NCBI GenBank assembly: GCA_003231035.1
Contig: QIHU01000366.1
Coordinates: forward strand, 1 to 5,648
From: Acidobacteriota bacterium
Lineage (GTDB): Bacteria; Acidobacteriota; Thermoanaerobaculia; Multivoradales; SZUA-115
Direction: 5' to 3'
Length of the DNA: 5,648 bases
The position numbers and the translations under genes were made by a program. Shown piece after piece: positions 1-5,648 of the stretch (position 1 is its first letter; each line of letters begins with the position of its first letter). The notes below the pieces were generated by a model. The model did not search any database, was not told the DNA's origin, and was given only the letters and a program-made list of their open reading frames with translations.

Positions 1-66
1 CGCGAAGGCTACGTGCTGTTCACCGACAAGCAGAAACGCAAGATCCGTCTGCCGATCACTTGGTAA
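1..66 (+). CDS. 3' end of an unidentified gene (last 21 codons)
   Basis: An open frame enters from the left edge and stops at TAA 64-66. It reads through 21 codons and ends in the residues RKIRLPITW. The tail is basic (KQKRK) and then beta-like, but it is too short to assign to a family. The frame is the same as that of the LOG-family gene that starts 18 nt after the stop, so the two may be co-transcribed. No terminator-like hairpin is visible between them. That it is coding is inferred from the uninterrupted frame up to the window edge, the sensible residue composition and the tight spacing. It could also be chance, because 66 nt of open frame in GC-rich DNA is not strong evidence by itself. 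Confidence 0.55.
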   Translation, partial: REGYVLFTDKQKRKIRLPITW

Positions 67-84
67 GGGGTACACTGCTTCGCT

Positions 85-921
85 ATGGCAGATCACACTC
101 ACTCCTCTCCCGTCTCTTCTCCCCCCGCTTCTTCCCCCGCTTCTTCCACGGCGTTGCAGTCGACCCCCGAAGGTCGGTTTCTGGGCGAACCACGCTCTCG
201 TACCGTGGAGCTGGGGAGCGCCTTCAAGATCTTCTGGGAGTTGATCAAGGGGTTTCGTGGCCTCCACTTTGTCGGTCCTTGCGCGACGGTTTTCGGCTCG
301 GCTCGTTTTAAAGAAGATCATCGCTACTACCAGCTAGCGCGCGAGGTGGGCGGGGCTCTGGCACGGGCCGGGTTCACCGTCATGACCGGCGGTGGACCGG
401 GAATCATGGAGGCGGCCTGCCGGGGGGCCAAAGAGGCTGGCGGCAGGACGGTGGGCTCGGTCATCAAACTCGACTTCGAGGATGAGGCCAATCCGTGGCT
501 CGACCGCTCGGTGGAGTTCGACTATTTCTTTGTCCGCAAGCTGATGCTCCTCAAGTACTCCTACGGCTTCATCGTAGCCCCGGGTGGTTTTGGTACCTTG
601 GACGAGATTTTCGAGACGGCAACCCTGATCCAGACCCGCAAGATGGGGGATTTTCCCCTTGTCTTGATGGGCACCGACTACTGGCGTGATCTGATCGGCT
701 TCATCCGCGAAACGATGGTCCCGGAAGGGACGATCTCGCCCAACGATATCGACCGGATCCTGATCACCGACTCTCCCGAAGAGGCGGCGCGGGAACTGTC
801 GCGCGCCGCCAGGGAGCGCTTCGGTTTGCGCTGGCAACCGGCGGTCAAGCCGCATGCCATTTTTGGCGAGCGCCCGTCGAGCACGGTTCGCGAAGCGGTG
901 ATGCCGCAGCAAGGTCAGTGA
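85..921 (+). CDS. LOG-family (TIGR00730) nucleotide 5'-monophosphate phosphoribohydrolase
   Basis: A 278-residue cytosolic Rossmann-fold protein of the LOG family. Many relatives are annotated 'lysine decarboxylase' by historical error. Characterised members hydrolyse the N-glycosidic bond of nucleoside 5'-monophosphates, releasing a free base (cytokinin or purine/pyrimidine) and ribose 5-phosphate. The fold begins near residue 58 (LHFVGPCATVFGSARF). The nucleotide-binding loop GGGPGIMEA is at residues 102-110, the FFVRK segment with the conserved Arg at about 148-152, and the hallmark PGGFGTLDE at 166-174, whose Glu is catalytic in studied homologues. Residues 1-38 are a Ser/Pro/Ala-rich, probably disordered leader, and the last 30 or so residues are a variable tail. 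ATG 85 is the only ATG before the conserved domain, and the frame is closed upstream by TAA 64-66. A purine run, AAGGGG at 65-70, lies 14 nt upstream, which is long for a ribosome binding site. All key motifs are present. The exact substrate cannot be told from sequence, and a role in cytokinin production is unproven. Confidence 0.93.
   Translation: MADHTHSSPVSSPPASSPASSTALQSTPEGRFLGEPRSRTVELGSAFKIFWELIKGFRGLHFVGPCATVFGSARFKEDHRYYQLAREVGGALARAGFTVMTGGGPGIMEAACRGAKEAGGRTVGSVIKLDFEDEANPWLDRSVEFDYFFVRKLMLLKYSYGFIVAPGGFGTLDEIFETATLIQTRKMGDFPLVLMGTDYWRDLIGFIRETMVPEGTISPNDIDRILITDSPEEAARELSRAARERFGLRWQPAVKPHAIFGERPSSTVREAVMPQQGQ
124..147 (+). repeat. Perfect 12-bp tandem repeat, two copies, in the LOG gene leader
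   Basis: CCCGCTTCTTCC occurs at 124-135 and again at 136-147 with no mismatch. It encodes Pro-Ala-Ser-Ser twice, in frame. It sits inside a pyrimidine-rich tract (102-147, with G only at 112, 127 and 139) that codes for the low-complexity N-terminal leader. Because the unit is a multiple of three, the gene stays open. It looks like a slippage product in a part of the protein that tolerates length change. Confidence 0.85.
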
Positions 922-1096
922 GCCGCGGTGGCGCAGAAACAACTTCGGCGCGACTCCCCAGGTGGGGCCGAGGGCGGTCAGGGTAAGCCCGAGACCTCGG
1001 TCTCTGTGGTGCGGCTGGAGGAGGGGAGGCCGGTGGTCGAAAGACCGGATCGGCTGGTCAGCGAAGAACCGCTCGAGATCCGATTGCGGGCCGGTG

Positions 1097-1110
1097 ACCG
1101 ACAACCGACA
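1097..1110 (+). repeat. 7-bp tandem duplication causing the first fdhD frameshift
   Basis: ACCGACA is at 1097-1103 and again, perfectly, at 1104-1110. Seven bases shift the frame by +1, exactly the shift needed to join the EEPLEIRLRAGDR segment to the AVTMRTPG segment. With one copy removed, the frame reads on as EIRLRAGDRQSRIAVTMRTP without a gap, as expected for FdhD. The repeat is seen directly. That it is the causal mutation is inference, but the fit is exact. Confidence 0.85.
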
Positions 1111-1711
1111 GAGCCGGATCGCGGTCACCATGCGCACCCCTGGCGCCGACCGGGAGTTGGCCTTGGGCTTCCTCTTCGCGGAAGGAATCCTCGATCGTAT
1201 TGAAACGGTGGTGGGGTGCCGCGAGCTGGAGGATGAGTGGTCGGCGCCGGGGGCACCTTCGAACGTCCTCGAGGTGGAGATCGCGGGCAGCGAACTCCCC
1301 GATCTAGCCCGCCTCGAGCGCCATTTCTTCGCTTCCAGCGCCTGCGGTGTCTGCGGGCGGGCTGGGATCGAGAACCTACGCTTGAGCGGTGGACCGACAC
1401 CGAGCGCCGGTCCGCGAGTGGCTCCGGGCCTGCTGTACTCGCTGCCTGATCGGTTGCGGGCGACGCAGAAACTGTTCGCCACGACCGGCGGCCTGCACGC
1501 GGCGGCGTTGTTCACCGCCGACGGTGATCTGGTGGCGGTGCGTGAGGACGTTGGGCGCCACAATGCCGTCGACAAACTGGTCGGTTGGGCCTTCGAGCAG
1601 GGCCGTCTACCCTTGTCTGACAGCCTTGTATTGGTCAGCGGCCGGTCCAGCTTCGAGATCGTGCAGAAGTGTCTAGCCGCCTCAGTCCCGATTCTCTGCT
1701 CGGTCTCGGCA

Positions 1712-1720
1712 CCGAGCAGC
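1712..1720 (+). other. Probable deletion junction, second fdhD frame break
   Basis: CCGAGCAGC here reads Pro-Ser-Ser in the upstream frame, completing SAPSS. In the downstream frame the same bases read as the end of one codon, then Glu-Gln and the start of Leu, leading into EMGQTLIGFLRD. Family members have several residues of the LAVELA type between the Ser-Ser and this later segment, and these are missing. The simplest model is loss of one repeat unit plus the DNA between two CCGAGCAGC-like copies. The deleted length must be 1 modulo 3, and about 16-25 bases would fit. The model is inference; the frame change and the missing residues are visible. Confidence 0.6.
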
Positions 1721-1807
1721 TGGAGATGGGGCAGACGCTGATCGGCTTCTTGAGAGACAGCCGATGCAACGTCTACTCCGGCCCTGAGCGGATCGAAGTG
1801 GAGTTGG

Positions 1808-3139
1808 CTACCTAGCTAGCTCAAGGCCCTTCGTTCCTTGCGCTAGTTGGATATCTTGTGGGAGATGGCTACCCTCGACCCAGACGATCCACTGATTGTC
1901 GAGTTCGTTGCGCAGCTCGCTGACGGCCGCGAGTAGCCGCGAGTTGGAACTGATGTCACGCGCCTTGCCCCAGGGAGTGTTGTGGGCCATCGGCATCCGG
2001 TCTTCGGAGACCCGCTTGGACTGCACCTGTCCCGCTGCCCAAACCACGAGAGGGACGCGTAGGCTGGTGAGGTACTCGCGGACCTGCGCTACTGAAAATC
2101 TACTGGCGTCGCTGTCGCGGTCGGGGCCGAGAATCAGCACCACCGCGCGTGGCTGGTTGGTGGCCGCGGCGTGCACCGCACCCACGGCGACAGCGTCGGC
2201 GACCTTTGATTTGCTGGATTCGCCGGAGATCATCAGGTGGGTGAGCAAGTAGGGCAAGTTGCCATCCTCGGCTCCGAAGCCGCGCGAGATTGGAAAGAGG
2301 TCGTACGGCACTTCGGCACTAGCTAGCCGTGCGGGTTTGGTCGAGATGACCCGCACCTGTTCCCCCTTATTGAGGCGGGTGTTACGGTTGCTGACGGCGG
2401 TGCCGAGTCGATCCATATTCAAACCGATCGTCCCCAGCATCAGTTGTGCCGAAGGGTCCTGGACGATCACTACCTGAGCCCTGCCTGCCTCCGAGGCGAG
2501 CACCAGCAGCGGTATTCCATTCTTGGTGAGAGTGGTGGAGAGCTGGTCGGCGCTCATCGTTTTGGCCCTACGTTTCCGGCTACGAGTCAGTGGGACGGCG
2601 GTCATTTCGGTCGAAACCTGGTCACCGAAGGCGCCACCGAAGACCAACTCGGTCCGGGTTTGGAGGCCGTCCGGGAAGGTCAACTCCGCCGCCAAGAGCT
2701 GGATCTGGTTAAGGTCATGGGGTGGTAGCGCGATGTGGGTGGGATCCTTCACCTCGATCGGTTGGTCGTTCAGGGTGACGACGATCTTCTGTGGTGCCGT
2801 GCCGCCGACCGCTTCCCAAGCCAGCTTGGCGAAGGGGGGGCTACCTTCAGTGCCGCTGGTCAGTACCAGAACCGCTTCGGCGTGGGAGCGGGGCAGGTTG
2901 ATCCACTGCCGAGCCCGCGCGACCTCTTCGCCACTGGCGTTGTGTGCCACGGCGACCAGCTCATGGGGGCGCAAGGTGTCGCCGAAATCACAATCGCGCG
3001 ACCAGGGTTCGCCAGTGAGTTTGCCGATCTGCTCGCCGTTCAAGTGCAGCTCGACGGCGGCCACTTCAGCGCTCACCGACAGCTCCACCGGATGGACGTC
3101 ATAGACCAGGCCTAGGAAAAGAGTCAAGAAGGTCAGCAT
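1808..3139 (-). CDS. Secreted or membrane-anchored protein of unknown function with degenerate VWA-like C-terminal part
   Basis: A 443-residue protein of no known function. Residues 1-13 are hydrophobic (MLTFLTLFLGLVY) and could be a signal peptide or anchor, though the n-region lacks Lys or Arg. Residues 17-85 look like an Ig-type beta-sandwich (HPVELSVSAEVAAVELHLNG onward, with WINLPR at 79-84), and 86-170 look like a second one (KIVVTLNDQPIEVKDP). Residues 218-240 (AQVVIVQDPSAQ) and 331-370 (RAVVLILGPDRDSD, then VREYLTSLRVPLVVWAAG) resemble the first and fourth strands of a von Willebrand A fold, as in VWA-related proteins common in Acidobacteriota. The metal-site DxSxS motif is degenerate (D-P-S-A-Q), so metal-dependent ligand binding is doubtful. 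ATG 3139 is the only usable start: the frame upstream closes at a TAG, and GAGGAG lies 6 nt before the ATG. The 3' end overlaps fdhD by 8 nt. Domain calls are from pattern resemblance; that the gene is real is much surer than its function. Confidence 0.85.
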   Translation of the reverse strand: MLTFLTLFLGLVYDVHPVELSVSAEVAAVELHLNGEQIGKLTGEPWSRDCDFGDTLRPHELVAVAHNASGEEVARARQWINLPRSHAEAVLVLTSGTEGSPPFAKLAWEAVGGTAPQKIVVTLNDQPIEVKDPTHIALPPHDLNQIQLLAAELTFPDGLQTRTELVFGGAFGDQVSTEMTAVPLTRSRKRRAKTMSADQLSTTLTKNGIPLLVLASEAGRAQVVIVQDPSAQLMLGTIGLNMDRLGTAVSNRNTRLNKGEQVRVISTKPARLASAEVPYDLFPISRGFGAEDGNLPYLLTHLMISGESSKSKVADAVAVGAVHAAATNQPRAVVLILGPDRDSDASRFSVAQVREYLTSLRVPLVVWAAGQVQSKRVSEDRMPMAHNTPWGKARDISSNSRLLAAVSELRNELDNQWIVWVEGSHLPQDIQLAQGTKGLELAR

Positions 3140-3145
3140 TGCAGT

Positions 3146-3151
3146 CTCCTC
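3146..3151 (-). promoter_or_regulatory. Ribosome binding site of the VWA-like gene
   Basis: On the minus strand, GAGGAG is followed by a 6-nt spacer and ATG 3139. It is the best Shine-Dalgarno match in the window and fixes the start of the 443-residue protein. Confidence 0.8.
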
Positions 3152-3190
3152 GCCTTGAATTGAGTTCTCTATTGAAAACTAACCCGGTCG

Positions 3191-3218
3191 GCCCGCAATT
3201 GATTCCCGCCTTGCGGGC
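3191..3218 (-). terminator. Inverted repeat downstream of dnaE2, possible weak terminator
   Basis: GCCCGCAA (3191-3198) pairs perfectly with TTGCGGGC (3211-3218) across a 12-nt loop. An alternative shorter hairpin, CCCGC-CTT-GCGGG, lies at 3205-3217. The repeat begins 8 nt past the dnaE2 stop in the direction of its transcription. There is no direct U-run: the minus strand continues with CGACCGGGTTAGTTTT, so the T-rich part is about 10 nt from the stem. It could be a weak terminator between dnaE2 and the next minus-strand gene, or merely a GC-rich hairpin. The stem is seen; the function is a guess. Confidence 0.35.
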
Positions 3219-3225
3219 GATCGAC

Positions 3226-5648
3226 CTACCGGAAGTCGTGGCTCGGCACTTTTTGCAGCCGTTGGAGGCGCCAGAACTTTTCCGCCTGGATCGACATCGA
3301 GCCGTCGCGCCGTTGCAGGGTTCCTTCGACGATCAGCCCTGGTGAGCTGACGATCAGCATGCGGTGCTCCTCCAGCTGTTCCCGGCGCACGATCGCCTGC
3401 ACCATGCCGGTCTCGTCTTCAAGGGTGATGAAGAGGACCCCTTTGGCGGTGCCGGGGCGCTGGCGCACGATCACCGAGCCGCCGATGCGCACCGTGGTGC
3501 CGTTGGCGATGCGATCGAGGGCGGCGGCAGGGGTGACGTCGAATCTCTTCAACTGTTGCCTGAAATAGCGCATCGGGTGGACTCCGACGGTGAGGCCGGT
3601 GGTGGCGAAGTCGGCCATCGTCCGTTCCGCCTCGGACATCTCGACCAACGGTGAGGGGGCGGGCTCTTGGTTGTCGAGCAAGGGGCCGGCCTGGCGCGAA
3701 ACCCAGGCCACTTGCCACAGGGCTTGCCGCCGGCTCATCGAGAAGCCGGCCAAGGCGCCGGCATTGGCCAGCGCGGTGAGCTCCTTGTCCTGCGCTTGAC
3801 AGCGGCGGGCGAGGTCGTCGAGGTTGGCGAAAGGGGTTTGAGCCACCTGCGCCTCGATCGCTTCGCCGGTCTGCCGGCGTAGCCCGCGCACGTAGCGCAG
3901 GCCGAGGCGCAGAGCCCCGGCGGCGTGGGATTTCTTCTTACCCTGGGCGTTGTCCTCCCAGCGGCAGCGCCAACCGGAGCGGTTGACGTCGATCGGGCGC
4001 ACCTCGACGCCGTGCCGCTTGGCGTCTTGCACTAGGCTCGAAGGGTGGTAGAAGCCCATCGGCCAGGCGTTGAGGAGCGCGGTGAAAAAGGCGGTGGGGT
4101 GGTGCGCCTTGAGGTAGGCGCTGGCGTAGGCGATGAGGGCGAAGCTGGCGGCGTGCGATTCGGGAAAACCGTAGAGAGCGAAGGAGGTGATCGACTTGAG
4201 GACCTGCTCTTGGGCGTCGCCGAGAATGCCACGTTTGCACATGCCGTCGCGCAGCCGCTGGGTCAGTTTGTTCATGCTGTCGACCGATCGTTTGAAGCCC
4301 ATGGCGCGGCGCAGCTCCTCCGCCTCGCCGCCCGAGAAGCCGGCGGCGACCATGGCGACGCGCAGGATCTGTTCCTGAAAGAGGGGGATGCCGAGGGTGC
4401 GCTTGAGGATCGGTTCCAGGCTGGGATGGGCGTACTCCACCGGCTCGCGGCCGACCCGGCGTTCGAAGAAGGGGTTGACCATGCCGCCGACGATCGGGCC
4501 GGGACGGATGATCGCCACCTGCACCACCAGATCGTAGAAGGTACGCGGTGCGTGGCGGGGTAGGGAGGCCATCTGTGCCCGGCTTTCGATCTGGAAGACC
4601 CCCACGGTGTCGGCGTCGCGAATCATCTGGAAGGTCTTGGGGTCGTCGGGGGGAAGGTGGGCGAGATCGACGTGCCTCTTTTCGTGGATATGGATCAGCG
4701 GTACCGCCTCTTCGAGGGCGTTGAGCATGCCCAGCCCCAAGAGATCGATCTTGATGATCCCCAAGTCGGCGCAATCTTCCTTGTCCCACTGCACCACCAC
4801 CCGGTTGACCATCGAGGAGGGTTCGAGCGGCACCACTTCATCCAACCGACCGGCGGCGATCACCATCCCGCCGGAGTGTTGCCCGAGGTGGCGCGGGAGG
4901 TGGTGGATGCGCTCCCAGAGGTCGGCGAAGAGACGCATGCGCCGCTCCTTGGGGTCGAAACCGGCGGCGGTGATCTCTTCGCTGAAGGACTTCTTGTCGC
5001 CGCGATTGTGGTCGTAGCTCCAACGGCCGAGTTGCTTGGCGAGGCGATCGATCTGAGCTCCCGAGAAGCCCAGCGCCTTGGCGACCTCGCGGGTGGCGGA
5101 GCGGTCCCGATAGGTGATGACGTTGGCGGTCATCGCGGCGCCGTGCGGGCCGTAGCGCCCGTAGACGTATTGGATGACCTTCTCGCGCTGCCCTCCCGAG
5201 GGCAGGTCGAGATCGATGTCCGGCCACTCGCCGCGCTCCTCGGAGAGGAAACGCTCGAAGAGCAGTTCCATCTTCACATCGAGAGGGCATAGCAGACGGC
5301 GCTGTTGGCCGCCGAGCCGCGCCCCTGGGCGAGGATTCCCTGGCGTTGGCAGAAGCGCACGATGTCCCAGACGATGAGAAAATAACCGGCTAGCCCAAGC
5401 TTTTCGATCAGCGCTAGCTCTTTTTCGATCTGCATCTGTGCCCGCGCGGTGAGCGGTCTGAACCGGGCGCGGGCGCCGTTCCAGGCCACCTGGCGCAGGT
5501 AGGAGCCGGGGGTTTCGCCGGGGGGCAGAGAAAAGTCCGGGAAGCGGTAGTCGAGGCTCGCCAGGGTGAAATCCAACCGTTCGGCCAACTCCGCGCTGGC
5601 CGCCACGGCGCCGGGGTTGTCGGCGAACAGCCGCTCCATCTCGGCGTG
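3226..5648 (-). pseudogene. dnaE2: dnaE2, error-prone DNA polymerase III alpha subunit, 5' end outside window, frame broken
   Basis: DnaE2 is the C-family polymerase used in damage-induced mutagenesis and translesion synthesis, usually with ImuA and ImuB under LexA control. About 800 C-terminal residues are present out of a usual 1,030-1,080; the PHP domain and promoter lie beyond 5648. The upstream piece (5648 to TGA 5276-5274) carries RLFADNPGAVAASAELAERLDF, IEKELALIEKLG, YFLIVWDIVRF and GRGSAANSAVCYAL. The downstream piece (in frame from 5277 to TAG 3228-3226, 683 codons) carries LLFERFLSEERGEWPDIDLD, with palm aspartates at its residues 20-24, the third catalytic Asp in KIDLLGLGML (residue 178), and the DnaE2 hallmark FALYGFPESHAASFALIAYA (367-386). 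It ends with an OB-fold (about 595-640) and the terminal SHDFR. At about 5278 the frame changes and the family's GITxVDP stretch is missing, so the gene is a recent pseudogene, a split gene or a sequence error. The neighbour on the 3' side is not imuB. Confidence 0.92.
5274..5283 (-). other. Frame break in dnaE2 with 4-nt stop/start overlap
   Basis: The minus strand reads CTC TCG ATG TGA in the upstream frame and GAT GTG AAG ATG GAA in the downstream frame. Homologues read roughly YALGITxVDPVKMELLFERF, whereas here YALS passes directly to VKMELLFERF. About 4-5 residues are therefore lost and the frame shifts, consistent with a 13- or 16-nt deletion. TCGAT (5282-5278) could be the remnant of two copies, since Val-Asp is readily coded GTCGAT. 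The stop TGA (5276-5274) overlaps a GTG (5277-5275) that opens the downstream frame, but no Shine-Dalgarno sequence precedes it. Confidence 0.65.

Larger units (their letters stand above)
928..1815 (+). pseudogene. fdhD: fdhD, formate dehydrogenase accessory sulfurtransferase, frame broken twice
   Basis: FdhD passes sulfur from the IscS cysteine desulfurase to the molybdenum cofactor of formate dehydrogenases, a step needed for their activity. The product reads in three pieces. 928 to about 1100 gives the N-terminus, with LVSEEPLEIRL. About 1105-1720, shifted by +1, gives AVTMRTPG, the ELALGFLFAEGIL segment, SACGVCG (both cysteine codons intact at 1343 and 1352), TGGLHAAALF, REDVGRHNAVDK, LVSGRSSFEIVQK and VSAPSS. 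About 1714-1815, back in the first frame, gives GQTLIGFLRD and NVYSGPERIEV, ending at TAG 1813. All family motifs survive, so the damage is recent or is a sequence error. The first break coincides with a 7-bp tandem duplication. The second looks like a small deletion that removed part of the LAVELA helix region. Unrepaired, the middle frame stops at 1741 and lacks the C-terminus. GTG 928 is the first possible start after the LOG stop, 6 nt away, with a weak AAGGT at 911-915. No formate dehydrogenase gene is in view. Confidence 0.9.

Noticed and set aside
1085..1120. Programmed ribosomal frameshifting in fdhD
   Set aside because: No slippery heptamer or stimulatory element is evident, and the 7-bp tandem duplication explains the shift fully. 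FdhD is not known to use recoding.
334..1575. A 413-codon open frame on the minus strand, opposite the LOG gene and fdhD
   Set aside because: It is antisense to two well-recognised genes, is rich in Arg/Pro/Ser as expected for a GC-rich shadow frame, and shows no family resemblance.
2523..3104. A 193-codon + strand frame opposite the VWA-like gene
   Set aside because: The opposing frame has a good ribosome binding site, an exported-type N-terminus and plausible domains. This frame is a low-complexity Ser/Thr/Ala shadow with no start signal.
3155..3200. A sigma-70-like promoter for the VWA-like gene in the 86-nt gap (TTGCGG, 17 nt, TCAATA on the minus strand)
   Set aside because: The -10 match is poor and such chance matches are common, so it was not listed as a feature.
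5277..5277. GTG 5277 as a genuine start of a 683-residue DnaE2-like protein
   Set aside because: The residues of a normal DnaE2 continue in the upstream frame, and no ribosome binding site precedes the GTG. It is treated as part of one broken dnaE2.
4045..5292. Long + strand frames (4045-4563, 4657-5292) and a minus frame (3938-4789) within dnaE2
   Set aside because: The DnaE2 frame matches family motifs throughout this stretch. The others are Gly/Glu/His- or Arg/Pro-rich shadows in alternative frames.

Overview
The window is GC-rich DNA with long, densely packed bacterial genes and almost no intergenic space. Gene content points to a free-living bacterium with a large, GC-rich genome. The secreted protein with a degenerate von Willebrand A-like region, together with the style of the LOG-family and DnaE2 proteins, suggests Acidobacteriota or a similar soil or sediment lineage. 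That placement is inference from remembered family resemblance, not from a marker gene.

Layout: the last 21 codons of an unidentified + strand gene (1-66) are followed after 18 nt by an intact LOG-family (TIGR00730) nucleotide phosphoribohydrolase gene (85-921). Six bases later comes fdhD (928-1815), the sulfurtransferase that activates formate dehydrogenase. Its reading frame is broken twice, although all recognised motifs survive. fdhD converges on, and overlaps by 8 nt, a minus-strand gene (1808-3139) for a secreted protein of unknown function. A gap of 86 nt, with a small inverted repeat, separates that gene from dnaE2 (3226 to beyond 5648, minus strand), the error-prone DNA polymerase III alpha subunit. 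dnaE2 is also frame-broken, just before the catalytic palm aspartates.

The most notable observation is the set of three frame breaks in two otherwise well-conserved genes. The first break in fdhD is explained exactly by a perfect 7-bp tandem duplication (1097-1110): removing one copy restores the conserved frame. The second fdhD break and the dnaE2 break look like short deletions, each at a sequence that could be the product of collapse between short direct repeats. An intact in-frame 12-bp tandem repeat also lies in the 5' end of the LOG gene. The pattern fits replication slippage, and so recent pseudogenisation of fdhD and dnaE2, but it could also come from assembly or consensus errors. Raw reads would decide.

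The genes do not form one pathway. The LOG gene and fdhD may be co-transcribed, but no functional link is evident. No formate dehydrogenase, imuA or imuB is in view. I saw no tRNA, rRNA, CRISPR array or insertion sequence, and nothing here that I would call a new multi-gene system.
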